Numbered from the stretch's first letter, positions 23,586 through 32,826 are shown. The stretch: DNA of 47,562 nt from Chloroflexota bacterium (GCA_009377635.1 WHTR01000012.1:1-47562), one strand, 5' to 3'. Made by a program: numbers and translations. The notes: generated from the letters alone by a model not told the origin.

Positions 23586-24719
23586 ATGGAGGTTTGGATT
23601 CGACAGGGCATGGCCTACCGCGCCTTTAGCGACCGCCCCACGCCCTTTCCGGTCCCCGGCTGGATGTGGGACCGGGAGCTCGGTCTGGGCCTGTACGACC
23701 AGCGGATGCAGTACATCCAGCGCATCGACGAGCTGGGGTTCGACGGGCTCATCTTCACTGAGCATCATTATGGCCCCAACGGGGGGCTGACACCCTCCCC
23801 GAACCTCATGATCGCCGCGGCCAGCCAGGTGACCGAGCGCATCAAGCTCATCACCATGGGCATCATCCTGTCCCTCCACGCGCATCCCGTGCGGGTCGCG
23901 GAGGAGACGGCGATGCTGGATAACCTCTCCCATGGCCGACTTGTGGCCGGATTCATCAGCGGAAACGCCGAGTCTCATTACGCATACTCGATGCCGCCTC
24001 AGGAAGGGAGGGCCCGCCAGCGGGAGGCCTTCGACCTGATCGTCAAGGCGTGGACTGAGGAAAACCCGTTTCCCTGGCACGGGGAGTTCTTCCATTACGA
24101 CTGCGTGTCCATCCTGCCGCGTCCCCTGCAGGCGCCTTATCCGCCGGCCTGGACGACGGCCGGGTCCGCGGAGAGTCTCGAGTGGGCCGCGCAGCATCAG
24201 ATCGGCCTCATCGGCAGCGGGCCCACGCCGCAGGCCACCCAGACATTGGACTACTATCAGCGCTACGCCGAGGCGGAATGCGCCTGGACACCCGGCCCCC
24301 AGGACCGGGGTCTGGCCCGGGAGCTCTACCTGGCTCCCACGATGGCGCAGGCCCGGAGGACCGTGGACGAGGTCATCCTTGGGGACCGCGCGCACGCGTA
24401 CCCCGAGCAGTTCGTTCCGCCGGAGCTGGATCAGCTGGAGCGCGCCAAGTACACTGCGCGCTCCCACGCCTACCTGGGAGGCGCCCGGGAGGGTCGCCGG
24501 GCTCGGGCCGGGCGAAGCTTCGAGGAGATCGTCGAGCGAGGCGTCTACCTCGTCGGCGACCCGGACGCGGTCGCCAGGCAGATCCTCCGTCAGCGCGAGG
24601 AATCCAACACGAACGTGCTCGTCATCAGGCCCGAGATGGCGAGCCTGAGTGTCGACGAGGTGACGAGGATGATGGAGCTCTTTGCCCGGGAGGTCCTCCC
24701 GGTCATTCAGCGGGCGTAA
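23586..24719 (+). CDS. LLM-class flavin-dependent oxidoreductase, paralogue 2
   Basis: A 377-aa luciferase-like TIM barrel: LGFDGLIFTEHHYGPNGGLTPSP, ITMGIILSLHAHPVRVAEETAM and GRLVAGFISGNAESHY. The C-terminal helix MMELFAREVLPVIQRA resembles the SMRLFAREVMPAFKD end of paralogue 1. GGGGAGG precedes the ATG. It is 10 bp upstream of the ABC binding protein and shares its promoter, which suggests that the transported compound is its substrate (inference). Confidence 0.88.
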   Translation: MEVWIRQGMAYRAFSDRPTPFPVPGWMWDRELGLGLYDQRMQYIQRIDELGFDGLIFTEHHYGPNGGLTPSPNLMIAAASQVTERIKLITMGIILSLHAHPVRVAEETAMLDNLSHGRLVAGFISGNAESHYAYSMPPQEGRARQREAFDLIVKAWTEENPFPWHGEFFHYDCVSILPRPLQAPYPPAWTTAGSAESLEWAAQHQIGLIGSGPTPQATQTLDYYQRYAEAECAWTPGPQDRGLARELYLAPTMAQARRTVDEVILGDRAHAYPEQFVPPELDQLERAKYTARSHAYLGGAREGRRARAGRSFEEIVERGVYLVGDPDAVARQILRQREESNTNVLVIRPEMASLSVDEVTRMMELFAREVLPVIQRA

Positions 24720-24729
24720 GGAGGTTGCG

Positions 24730-26433
24730 ATGATGCCTCGGGCCCTGTGGCGATCTGTTGCGGTCGTCCTCTGTGGGGGCCTCCTCGCCGGGTGCGTGGC
24801 TGACCAGACGCCGGCACCCGACGAACCGGCCGGACCCGACGCGACCGCCCGCAAGTCCATCACCATCGCCATGAACCGCGAGCCGACCGGCTTCGGCCCG
24901 CACCAGACCACGGACTCGAACCTGACCCCTGTCTTCCTCGCCACCCTGATCAGGTACAAGGTGTGGGACAACGTCCTCGAGCCGTGGCTGGCCACCGAGC
25001 TGCCTGCCACCGAGCGCGGCACGTGGACGGTCCTGCCCGACGGCCGCATGGAGACCACATGGCGCCTGCGCACCGACGTCACCTGGCACGACGGCACCCC
25101 CTTCAGCGCGTCGGACCTTGTCTTCGGCTGGCAGGTCGTGCTCGACCCGCAATTCGCCGCGATGGAGGCGGGCATCCCGTCGCGCATGGAGTCGGTCACG
25201 GCTCCCGACGAGCACACGTTGCACATCGTGTGGAAGGAGATCTTCCCTGACGCGAACCTCCTCGTCCGCGGCGGCCTCACGCCATTGCCCCGCCACTTGC
25301 TCGAGACGGACTACCGCGACGACGTCACGACCTTCGCCGCGCACCCGTATTTCACGACCGACTACGTCGGCAACGGCCCCTACCGCGTCTCCTCCTTCGA
25401 GCCCGGGGTCGGCATCCGCTTCGACGCCTTCCCCGCCTACTTCCTGGGCCCGCCCACGATCGACACCATCCACTACAAGATCGTTGCCGACCAGAACACC
25501 GCACTCGCGCAGGTGCTCGCGAATGAGGTCGACATCACGATGCGCTCCGCTATCGGCCTGGAGCCCTCGCTCACCGCCAAAGAGCGATGGGAATCGGCCG
25601 GGGAAGGCACGGTGCACCACGTCCAGACGGGCTGGAGCAACGTCGGACCGAGCTGGCGCAACCCGTGGTTCGACGACGTCCGGGTCAGACAGGCCCTGCT
25701 CCACGCAATCGATCGCCAGGCGATTGTGCAGAACGTCCTCTTCGGCCTGACCACGGTCCCGGATACAAAGATCCGGCCGAGCGACCCGCTCTTCCCGGAG
25801 GTGGACCGTCGCGTCATGAAGTATCCGTACGATCCGAACCGCGCGCGCCAGCTCCTGACCGAGGCCGGCTGGAGTCCCGGCCCCGACGGCATCCTCGTGA
25901 ACGGCCGCGGCGAGCGCTTCTCGCTTGACGCCAGGGCAACGACCGGCGAGCGGGACACCGAGGCCGTGCAGGCGATCGTACTGGACTACTGGAAGACCCT
26001 TGGGATGGAGTCCCAGGTCAACAACCTGCCGCGGCGCACGGCGGATCTCCCGGAGAACATGGGCCAGTGGACCGGCGTCTGCTTCTGCGGGGCGGCTGGG
26101 GGGAGCCTCGAGCCCAACGATCCGATGCTCACCGATTGGCACAGTCGCTTCATCCCGACCGAGGAGAACAGATGGGTCGGGGACAATCAGGAAGGTTGGC
26201 GCGGCGGGGACACGCTCCTCGAGCAGTGGGCAGTCGAGCTTGACCGTGCGATGCGTGAGCAACTCCGCCTTGAGGTCGCCCTCCGCTGGGCGGAGGATCT
26301 GCCCGCGCTGCCGCTCTACTTCAACACCGAGATCACGACGGTGCGCACGGGCATCCTCAACGCGCCCCCGCGCCTGGGCTCCGGCGGTGCCAATGCCATG
26401 ACCTGGAACATCGAGCAGTGGAATCTCGAGTAG
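24730..26433 (+). CDS. ABC transporter solute-binding lipoprotein, peptide/nickel type (SBP_bac_5)
   Basis: A 567-aa exported lipoprotein with signal peptide and lipobox LLAGC (cleavage before Cys21). Family 5 features: TWRLRTDVTWHDGTPFSASD (about 110-130), FTTDYVGNGPYRVSSFEPG, and VRQALLHAIDRQAIVQNVLF (about 320-340). AAGGAGG lies 7 nt before the ATG and the gene follows LLM gene 2. No permease or ATPase is adjacent; the only permease in the window is the fused, odd one at 13.9 kb. A truncated second copy of the 3' third lies at 21.2 kb. Confidence 0.93.
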   Translation: MMPRALWRSVAVVLCGGLLAGCVADQTPAPDEPAGPDATARKSITIAMNREPTGFGPHQTTDSNLTPVFLATLIRYKVWDNVLEPWLATELPATERGTWTVLPDGRMETTWRLRTDVTWHDGTPFSASDLVFGWQVVLDPQFAAMEAGIPSRMESVTAPDEHTLHIVWKEIFPDANLLVRGGLTPLPRHLLETDYRDDVTTFAAHPYFTTDYVGNGPYRVSSFEPGVGIRFDAFPAYFLGPPTIDTIHYKIVADQNTALAQVLANEVDITMRSAIGLEPSLTAKERWESAGEGTVHHVQTGWSNVGPSWRNPWFDDVRVRQALLHAIDRQAIVQNVLFGLTTVPDTKIRPSDPLFPEVDRRVMKYPYDPNRARQLLTEAGWSPGPDGILVNGRGERFSLDARATTGERDTEAVQAIVLDYWKTLGMESQVNNLPRRTADLPENMGQWTGVCFCGAAGGSLEPNDPMLTDWHSRFIPTEENRWVGDNQEGWRGGDTLLEQWAVELDRAMREQLRLEVALRWAEDLPALPLYFNTEITTVRTGILNAPPRLGSGGANAMTWNIEQWNLE

Positions 26434-26520
26434 GATCCGGCTCTTGTCCATGCGGCGAGACGCCGTCGAGCCGCTGGAGGCGGAGCTCGGATAGGCCCGA
26501 TGCGACGCGCTCCCCGCGAT

Positions 26521-26549
26521 TTGACGGACACGCGTCGGCGTGGTATAGG
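26521..26549 (+). promoter_or_regulatory. Promoter of the bicupin gene
   Basis: TTGACG (26521-26526), 17-nt spacer, TATAGG (26544-26549), leaving a leader of about 100 nt. Confidence 0.65.
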
Positions 26550-26659
26550 TGACGGGCACGGGACGCGAGGATCGGCCACAGCCTCACTTCGGTACTCAGC
26601 GCAGACGGTGCCTACGCCCGACCCTGAGCTGCGCATCTCTACGACCAAGAGGGGGACTC

Positions 26660-27784
26660 ATGGCAGCAACACGAACCGAGCAGGCCGCCGGTCGCGGCGA
26701 GGCGGCCAGCGCCTACGAGAGTTGGATCCAGGCGCAGGGCATCCCCATCCACCGCGCGTTCTTCATCGAGGATCTCCGCACCATCGAGCTGGGCTGGTGG
26801 GAGTTCCGCCAATGCCAGGCCGCCTTTCTCGTCCTCGCCGGACAGGAGGACATCCAGGAGTCGCGCGTAACGGCGATTGCGCCCGGCGCCGCGCTCCCCC
26901 CGTGGAAGATCGCGCTCGAGGAGATGTGCTACTGCGTCCAGGGCCAGGGCATGTGCACCGTGTGGTCGGGTGACATGCCCAGGAAGCAGTTCGAGTTCCA
27001 GAAGCACAGCCTGTTCATGATTCCCCCGAGCTACACCTACCAGCTCAGTAATTCACGAGGCGACCAGGAAGTCCGCCTTTTGCACTGCAACTACCTACCG
27101 CTCGCGATGCTGATCATGCCCATCCCGGACTTCTACTTCAACAACGAGTTCGTCGACACGAGCATCCTCTACGCGGAGGATGAGAGCGAGGCCTTCTCGG
27201 AAGCGAAGCAGGTCGAGCGCGACAACCCGGGCGAGCGCGGCGTGCGGGCGCTCTGGGTCGGCAACTTCTTCCCCGACATGAAGGCCTGGGACAAACTCGA
27301 GGCGCATCGCCGGCGTGGCGCCGGCGGCAGCGTGGTCGACTTTCGCTCGCGCACCGGGCGCGGCGGCCACATGTCGGTCTTTCCGGTTGGGACCTACAAG
27401 ATGGCGCACCGCCACGGTCCAGGAACGGTCATTGTGATCCCCGAGGGCGACGGCTTCAGCGTGCTCTGGCCGCCGGGCGGCGACAAGGAGAAGACGTACG
27501 TTCCGTGGGGAGAGGCGAGCGTGTTCGTTCCGCCGAACCAGTGGTTCCATCAGCACTTCAACACGGGCTCGGTTCCGGCGCGCTACCTGGCGATCGCTCG
27601 GCCCGGTCGCGTCTTCGATACGGACGAGTCGCTCAACGATCGCCAGATCGCGTACACCGAGGAGGATCCAGAGATCCGCCAGCGCTTTGAGAACGAGCTC
27701 GCCAAGCACAGCATCCAGACTCGCATGCCCGCGGAGGTGTACACAAACCCCAACTACCAGTGGAAGTACCGCGGCGACGACTGA
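26660..27784 (+). CDS. Bicupin protein
   Basis: A 374-aa cytosolic protein with two cupin barrels. The first (about 60-140, PGAALPPWKIALEEMCYCVQ) has lost the HxH metal ligands. The second (about 235-320) keeps them: KMAHRHGPGTVIVIPEGDG, then VPPNQWFHQHFNTG with the distal His and Asn. So only the C-terminal barrel should bind metal. Relatives include gentisate-type dioxygenases and other bicupins. GAGGGGG lies before the ATG at 26660; in-frame sequence upstream overlaps the promoter and is not used. The role may be in ring cleavage or decarboxylation next to the oxygenase-like genes, which is inference. Confidence 0.8.
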   Translation: MAATRTEQAAGRGEAASAYESWIQAQGIPIHRAFFIEDLRTIELGWWEFRQCQAAFLVLAGQEDIQESRVTAIAPGAALPPWKIALEEMCYCVQGQGMCTVWSGDMPRKQFEFQKHSLFMIPPSYTYQLSNSRGDQEVRLLHCNYLPLAMLIMPIPDFYFNNEFVDTSILYAEDESEAFSEAKQVERDNPGERGVRALWVGNFFPDMKAWDKLEAHRRRGAGGSVVDFRSRTGRGGHMSVFPVGTYKMAHRHGPGTVIVIPEGDGFSVLWPPGGDKEKTYVPWGEASVFVPPNQWFHQHFNTGSVPARYLAIARPGRVFDTDESLNDRQIAYTEEDPEIRQRFENELAKHSIQTRMPAEVYTNPNYQWKYRGDD

Positions 27785-27826
27785 TTCGCGCAGACGCGAA
27801 GTACGCGCGTGCCTGAGGCGGGTCGC

Positions 27827-27856
27827 TTGAAGGGATCTTCCAGACATTGCTACCAT
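27827..27856 (+). promoter_or_regulatory. Promoter of the [2Fe-2S] protein gene
   Basis: TTGAAG (27827-27832), 18-nt spacer, TACCAT (27851-27856). An in-frame ATG at 27855 lies inside the -10, before the expected transcription start, so it cannot be the initiation codon of this transcript. Confidence 0.55.
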
Positions 27857-27935
27857 GTCAGCGGGTGACCAGAGCCGAAGTACCGAACGACCGATCCGAA
27901 CGGCCGTCACATCTCGCCATTCACCCGAGGGACAA

Positions 27936-28268
27936 GTGGCTGGGTCCAACGAGATTCACACGTGCCACGTCTGCATCAACATCAGCTGCGCTGAAGGGGG
28001 TTCGCCGGCCCTCGTGGATGCCCTGAGCGAGCGATTGGCGGGATCAGGTGTGCAGGTGAAGACGCAGGTCTGCTTCGGCGCCTGCTGGATGGGGCCGAAC
28101 ATCGTGCTGTACCCGGAAGGCACCTGGTACGCGAACGTGCAGCAGAGCGACATCGACGACATCGTGGCACACGTACACGGCGGACCTCATGTGGAACGCC
28201 TCACGCACGGCGTCGACCCGCAGCTTCACGAGCTGGTCGTCTCCCTGCTCGAGGCCGGCCTCGACTGA
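27936..28268 (+). CDS. Thioredoxin-like [2Fe-2S] ferredoxin (NuoE/HoxE-like)
   Basis: A 110-aa electron carrier. Four ligands fit the thioredoxin-like ferredoxin pattern: C-x4-C in VCINISC and C-x3-C in CFGAC, followed by GPNIVLYPEGTWYANV. GTG at 27936 with GAGGGA 5 nt upstream is preferred to the ATG at 27855, which lies in the promoter -10. Its own promoter and position between oxygenase-like genes suggest that it feeds electrons to one of them or takes them from a hydroxylase. Confidence 0.82.
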   Translation: MAGSNEIHTCHVCINISCAEGGSPALVDALSERLAGSGVQVKTQVCFGACWMGPNIVLYPEGTWYANVQQSDIDDIVAHVHGGPHVERLTHGVDPQLHELVVSLLEAGLD

Positions 28269-28326
28269 CCGGCCCTGCGACGACCTCTCCCCTTCGGGCC
28301 ACACGGCGCGCCATCATCCCTCCGCA

Positions 28327-29199
28327 CTACCCTCTGGCAAGGACCAGCGCGTCGGCGCCTCGGACATAGGTTCGCCCCGTCTGCGCGGGGTCACGGTTCA
28401 CGAGCGGCCGCCGGTACATCGGATGGTGCATGCTGCGCACCTCATGCTCCACCGCGAACACTCGCCCTCCGGTCTCTGGGTCCACGATGTCCTGGAAGCG
28501 GAACTGGTGGTTCCGAACGCTTTCCAAAAGTAGCCCGCGTTCCTGCAAGAACGCGTACGGGCGAGAGATGTTCGCGACGTACACCGCGATGTGGTGCCCG
28601 TCATACGGTCGTACGTCTTCCGCCGTCTCCTGAAATCGAAGCCACTGGTTCCGGCCGACAGACACGACCGCGGCCATTCCACGCGGGTCCCCGTCCTCGA
28701 TGCTCGCGGGTGCGCCCATGATCCGCCCGTAGAAGCCGGCGATCCCGTGGGCGGAGCCGGGTCGGGCCAGGAATTCGACGTACGGGATCCCGACCATCAC
28801 ATCGCCAAACCGTGGGCCGGGTGCGTAGCAGCGCAGTCGATTTCCCCAGGGACACGTCACGGCGATGTGGTCGTCGGCATCGGACCAGGAGAAACGGGTG
28901 TCCGCCAGCGGTCCGGCCACCGTGTTCAGACGGTCCCGCAGGGCGTCCAGATTCGGGACAACGAGACCGATATGGCCTGCGATGACCTGCGGATCACGCG
29001 TTGGCAGGTGGAACTGCTGCTCCCCGACGTTGACCCACATGTTCCCGAGTCCCACGTTCATGTAGGGGTCGCGGGTGAACCCCAGGCCCACGATATAGAA
29101 GAGGGTCGCGGTGGCCTGGTCCGGCATGGTGAGGTTTACGTGCTCCATCGCCACGATGTTTCCGACGTCGAGTGCCGTGATCTCGTCACTTCGCTGCAT
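28327..29199 (-). CDS. Two-domain VOC (extradiol dioxygenase/glyoxalase-fold) protein
   Basis: A 290-aa protein with two VOC modules: AMEHVNLTMPDQATATLFYI (about 17-36) to about residue 130, and a second module about 138-250 (YVEFLARPGSAHGIAGFYGR ... YDGHHIAVYVAN). Both have the beta-alpha-beta-beta-beta order. Type I ring-cleavage dioxygenases share this architecture; metal ligands H/H/E are only partly clear (H in EHVNLTM, H in GHHIAVY, E in AVEHEV). GAGAGGG precedes the ATG. An extended -10 TGC-TATCAT is at 29317-29309. Confidence 0.78.
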   Translation of the reverse strand: MQRSDEITALDVGNIVAMEHVNLTMPDQATATLFYIVGLGFTRDPYMNVGLGNMWVNVGEQQFHLPTRDPQVIAGHIGLVVPNLDALRDRLNTVAGPLADTRFSWSDADDHIAVTCPWGNRLRCYAPGPRFGDVMVGIPYVEFLARPGSAHGIAGFYGRIMGAPASIEDGDPRGMAAVVSVGRNQWLRFQETAEDVRPYDGHHIAVYVANISRPYAFLQERGLLLESVRNHQFRFQDIVDPETGGRVFAVEHEVRSMHHPMYRRPLVNRDPAQTGRTYVRGADALVLARG

Positions 29200-29308
29200 G
29201 ATGCCCTCTCCGGGTGCTCTGAAAGGTTCGTCTTCTCAACCACTCGTGGCGCCCCGACGCTGCGGGGCATCGAAAACTCGGTGGTGATCCGCACATGCCG
29301 TCGGCGCC

Positions 29309-29317
29309 ATGATAGCA
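29309..29317 (-). promoter_or_regulatory. Extended -10 promoter of the VOC gene
   Basis: Minus-strand TGC-TATCAT about 110 bp before the VOC ATG, without a good -35. Confidence 0.35.
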
Positions 29318-29394
29318 CGGCCCGTCACGCCGGGGATCTCGGGTGGGCCAGCGCTCCGGTGGCAATTCGACCGAGCGACGCCACGCGCGGCGCG

Positions 29395-30336
29395 CTAGAT
29401 CCGCAGAAGGGCTGCGGCGTTACCGCCCAGAATCGCCTCCCGATCGGCCAGCGAGAGCGGGAGGTTGCGAACCAGATCCACGGTGCGGCTGACCGGGACA
29501 TGGACTGGCGGGAAGTCACTCCCCATCACGACGTGCTCGGCGCCGACTGTCTCAACGCAGCACATGACGGCCGGCGGGTGGAAGCCCATCGTATCCACGT
29601 AGAGCCGCGGGATGTACGCTGAGGGTGGAGCGGTGAGCACATCCGGCTCCCATGGGCCGAACGACAGATCATCCCGCAGCTCGTAACCGAAGTCCAGGCG
29701 GCCCGGCAGGAGCGAGACGGCACCGCCCATATGAGCGCCGACGAGCTTCATTGACGGCCAATGCTCGAAGCCGCCATTGAGAATAAAGCGAGCAAAACTG
29801 AGGGTTGTGTCGAATGGGCGGCCCACCATCTCGGGCAAGCGGAAGATCTCCATCTTCTCCGCGCCGATCGTCACGCGCGGCGGGTGGACGAAGACCGGCA
29901 CCTCCAGCGCAGCCACCATGTCGAAGAACGGATGGGCTGATGGCGAGTCCAGGTACTCGCCGGCCACGCTCGAGCTCACCATGATTCCCTTGAGGCCCAA
30001 CTCGCGAATGGCCCGTTCGCATTCCACGAGGTGCTGATCGTCGCCGAAGGGGACGGCCGACGCCAGCCCCATGAGCCGGCCCGGATACCGCGCCGTCACC
30101 TCAGCAGCGAAGGCGTTGTAGCGCCGCACGGCCTCGATCGCGGGGGCGCCCTCAGGCACGCGAATCCAGTTGTTCCCGAAAACCGACACGTCCACGCCCG
30201 CCCGGTCCAGCTCGGCGAGGGTCTTCTCGATCTCGAACATGCTCGCGGGCGCCGAGGGCACGCGCCACTCTGGCGGACCGAGGTGCGCGTGGCAGTCAAT
30301 GACGCGGACGCTGCGCGATCCCAAACGGACGGTCAT
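29395..30336 (-). CDS. Amidohydrolase family 2 metal-dependent hydrolase/decarboxylase
   Basis: A 313-aa TIM-barrel enzyme of the ACMSD-like amidohydrolase 2 family. Metal/catalytic positions: IDCHAHLG (HxH, about 13-17), VFVHPPRV, KLVGAHMGG and VVMGSDFPP (catalytic Asp). Members hydrolyse or decarboxylate aromatic acids. ATG 30336 lies 3-10 nt after the predicted transcription start from TTGGCC-N18-TACACT (30375-30346), with a weak GGGAGCC, so it may be leaderless. It is in the same orientation as the VOC gene 195 bp downstream. Confidence 0.85.
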   Translation of the reverse strand: MTVRLGSRSVRVIDCHAHLGPPEWRVPSAPASMFEIEKTLAELDRAGVDVSVFGNNWIRVPEGAPAIEAVRRYNAFAAEVTARYPGRLMGLASAVPFGDDQHLVECERAIRELGLKGIMVSSSVAGEYLDSPSAHPFFDMVAALEVPVFVHPPRVTIGAEKMEIFRLPEMVGRPFDTTLSFARFILNGGFEHWPSMKLVGAHMGGAVSLLPGRLDFGYELRDDLSFGPWEPDVLTAPPSAYIPRLYVDTMGFHPPAVMCCVETVGAEHVVMGSDFPPVHVPVSRTVDLVRNLPLSLADREAILGGNAAALLRI

Positions 30337-30345
30337 GGCTCCCGA

Positions 30346-30375
30346 AGTGTAGTTGACCCGCGCTCCGACGGCCAA
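30346..30375 (-). promoter_or_regulatory. Promoter of the amidohydrolase gene
   Basis: Minus-strand TTGGCC (30375-30370), 18-nt spacer, TACACT (30351-30346). Confidence 0.5.
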
Positions 30376-30506
30376 CCCGCCCGACCGCGTGGGCAGCTGG
30401 TCCTTGTTGGGCGGGTCAGGAAATGCGGGGAGACGGCTATGCCGATCGGCGCGTGAAGCTCGTCACGCAGGCTGGTGAGGGGACCCTTCCTGGAGGGTGA
30501 AAGAGC

Positions 30507-30694
30507 AGGGGCCCGCTATCGGCGGGCCCCTGACTTCACGTGTCGGTCGATACGTTCTGCATGCCCGGACTAGTGCATCGGGGCGGAAGTCTCTCGTCAG
30601 TTGGGCATGACTGCGCGTCCGGAAGGGGAGGGGCTCGTCCCCTCCCGCCCTGCGACCGCACACCGGGACGCGCGGCGGGGGACAAGCCCCCGCC
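30507..30694. repeat. Three consecutive perfect GC-rich hairpins downstream of groEL
   Basis: Hairpin 1: AGGGGCCCGC / GCGGGCCCCT, loop 5 nt (30507-30531). Hairpin 2: GGGAGGGG / CCCCTCCC, loop 5 nt (30626-30646). Hairpin 3: GGCGGGGG / CCCCCGCC, loop 5 nt (30674-30694). None has a strong U tract. The gap 30376-30731 holds no gene. They may be RNA-stabilising or transcription-stopping structures after groESL. Confidence 0.7.
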
Positions 30695-30731
30695 CTACCG
30701 ATAACCGACGACTCACTTGCGGCGATTTGTA

Positions 30732-32360
30732 CTAGTACTCCGGCATCGGCGGCGCCGCGTGCTTCTCCTTCTCGGGCACCTCGGTGATGAGGGCCTCCGT
30801 CGTGAGGACCATTCCCGCGATAGAGACGGCGTTCTCACAGGCAGCGCGCGCGACCTTCGCCGGGTCGATGATCCCCCGCATCACCATGTCCGTGTACGCC
30901 TCGCCCTGGACGTCGTACCCGACGTGCCGGTTGTTCTCCTGGCGCCACCGGCGGCGCACCTCCTCGACGACCACGGACCCCTCGAGGCCCGCGTTCTCCA
31001 CGATCTGCCGCGTGGGTTCCTCCAGGGCCCGCTTGAGTGCCCGCGCGCCGATGTTCAGGTCTCCCTCGAGCTTGAGCTCGTTCAGCTTGTCGGCGGCGAG
31101 CATGTACGCAACTCCGCCGCCGGGAACGATCCCCTCCTCGGCCGCGGCTTTGGTCGCGGAGATGGCGTCCTCGACTCGGGACTTACGGAGCTTCTGCTCG
31201 ATCTCGGTCGCGGCGCCAACCTTGATGACGGCCACACCGCCGGAGAGCTTAGCCAACCGCTCCTGCAGCTTCTCGCGGTCATAGTCGGACGTGGTGATGT
31301 CGATTTGCGCCTTGATTTGCTGGATCCGCGCCTCGATCTGAGCCTTGTCGCCCGATCCCTCGACGAGCGTCGTCTCGTCCTTGTTCGCAACCACGCGCCG
31401 ACACCGGCCGAGGTCGTCGAGCGTTGCGCTGTCCAGCTTGCGGCCGGTCTCATCCGAGATGACGGCCCCGCCAGTGAGAGCCGCGATGTCCTGGAGCATC
31501 TCCTTTCGGCGATCGCCGAATCCCGGCGCCTTGACGGCCAGCACGTTCACTGTGCCACGCAGCTTGTTCACCACGAGGGTTGCCAGCGCGTCGCCGTCGA
31601 CATCTTCGGCCACGATGAGGAGGTCCTTCCTTCCGCTCTGAAGCACCTTCTCGAGAACGGGAAGGAGATCCTGAATCGCGCTGATCTTCTTGTCGGTGAC
31701 AAGGAGATAGGGCTCCTCGAGGTCGGCTTCCATCCGCTCAGCGCTGGTGACGAAGTACGCGCTGATGTAGCCCCGGTCGAACTTCATCCCCTCGGTAAAC
31801 TCAACCTCGTAAGCGAGACCCTTCCCGTCCTCGACGGTGATGACGCCGTCTTTCCCGACCTGGTCGAAAATATCTGCCAGGATCTTGCCGATCTCCGGAT
31901 CGGCCGCCGAGATCGTGGCGACGTGGGCGATGTCGTCACGCCCGTGAACCGGCGTGGCCATCTCCTTGATAGTCTGGACCACCGACTCGAGCGCCTTGTC
32001 GAGGCCGCGGCGCACATCCATGGGATTCGCGCCCGCCGCGACGTTCTTGAAGCCGTCATGGATGATGGCCTGGGCCAGCACCGTCGCGGTCGTGGTTCCG
32101 TCGCCCGCGACATCGTTTGTCTTGGTGGCAGCCTCCTTCAGAAGCTGCGCGCCCATGTTCTGGAACGGCTCCTCGAGCTCGATCTCTTTGGCGACGGTTA
32201 CGCCGTCATGAGTTACGTTGGGCGCGCCGAACTTCTTGTCCAGCGCGACGTGTCGGCCGCGCGGTCCGAGCGTCGTCTTGACAGCGTCGGCCATCGCGTC
32301 GACGCCGTCTTTGAGAGACCGACGCGCTTGCTCGTTGAAGACAAGTTGCTTCGCAGGCAT
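30732..32360 (-). CDS. groEL: 60-kDa chaperonin GroEL
   Basis: ATP-driven folding chaperone forming a double heptameric ring with GroES as lid. The 542-aa protein is full length: [18 protein letters not shown] and [16 protein letters not shown] (ATP site), [17 protein letters not shown] (apical domain), [18 protein letters not shown] and GIVPGGG (equatorial domain). The C-terminus ends PPMPEY and lacks the GGM repeats of proteobacterial GroEL. GGAGGAAGG precedes the ATG; groES lies 59 bp upstream on the same transcript, under CIRCE control. Confidence 0.98.
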   Translation of the reverse strand: MPAKQLVFNEQARRSLKDGVDAMADAVKTTLGPRGRHVALDKKFGAPNVTHDGVTVAKEIELEEPFQNMGAQLLKEAATKTNDVAGDGTTTATVLAQAIIHDGFKNVAAGANPMDVRRGLDKALESVVQTIKEMATPVHGRDDIAHVATISAADPEIGKILADIFDQVGKDGVITVEDGKGLAYEVEFTEGMKFDRGYISAYFVTSAERMEADLEEPYLLVTDKKISAIQDLLPVLEKVLQSGRKDLLIVAEDVDGDALATLVVNKLRGTVNVLAVKAPGFGDRRKEMLQDIAALTGGAVISDETGRKLDSATLDDLGRCRRVVANKDETTLVEGSGDKAQIEARIQQIKAQIDITTSDYDREKLQERLAKLSGGVAVIKVGAATEIEQKLRKSRVEDAISATKAAAEEGIVPGGGVAYMLAADKLNELKLEGDLNIGARALKRALEEPTRQIVENAGLEGSVVVEEVRRRWRQENNRHVGYDVQGEAYTDMVMRGIIDPAKVARAACENAVSIAGMVLTTEALITEVPEKEKHAAPPMPEY

Positions 32361-32419
32361 GAGTGATCCTTCCTCCGTTGCAATGTTGGCTCAGCGGTCC
32401 GCTGACCGATCCACAGCAC

Positions 32420-32731
32420 CTACTCGTTCACGACGGCCAGGACGTCTGGCTCGCGAAGGATCAGATACTCTTCGTCGTCGAGCTTGAATTCGGTGCCCGC
32501 GTACTTCGCGTACAGAACGGTCTGGCCAATCTTGAGGTCCATGGCGAGTCGCGTCCCGTTGTCCAGCACCCGGCCGGGGCCTATCGCGATGACGTCGCCC
32601 TCCTGGGGCTTCTCGCGGGCCGTGTCGGGCAGGACGATCCCGCTCTTCGTGACCTCGTCCTTCTGGCTCGGCCGCACGACGACACGGTCGCCGAGGGGAA
32701 CCAGCTTCGTCGCGGTTGGTGCCTGGGCCAT
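32420..32731 (-). CDS. groES: 10-kDa co-chaperonin GroES
   Basis: A 103-aa lid subunit that caps GroEL as a heptamer. [20 protein letters not shown], the mobile loop with [10 protein letters not shown], then [11 protein letters not shown] and the C-terminal [17 protein letters not shown] 32731 has GGAGGGAG upstream. First gene of groESL. Confidence 0.97.
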   Translation of the reverse strand: MAQAPTATKLVPLGDRVVVRPSQKDEVTKSGIVLPDTAREKPQEGDVIAIGPGRVLDNGTRLAMDLKIGQTVLYAKYAGTEFKLDDEEYLILREPDVLAVVNE

Positions 32732-32826
32732 GGGTGACTCCCTCCGGAACATAGATTTGAGTTGCAACCAAGATTGCCCGGCGCGGAGAGGTCCGGCCGC
32801 CGCGGCCTTCACCCTCGCGCCGATTC

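Noticed and set aside
23460-25280. Open frame of about 600 codons antisense to LLM gene 2 and the SBP
   Set aside because: Covers two real genes and their promoter; no SD and no family resemblance.
24703-26559. Open frame of about 618 codons antisense to the solute-binding protein gene
   Set aside because: Arg/Ala/Gly-rich product with no motif, on the opposite strand of a clearly real gene; a shadow of high-GC codon bias.
30717-32366. Open frame of about 549 codons antisense to groEL
   Set aside because: groEL is unambiguous; the reverse frame is a codon-bias shadow.
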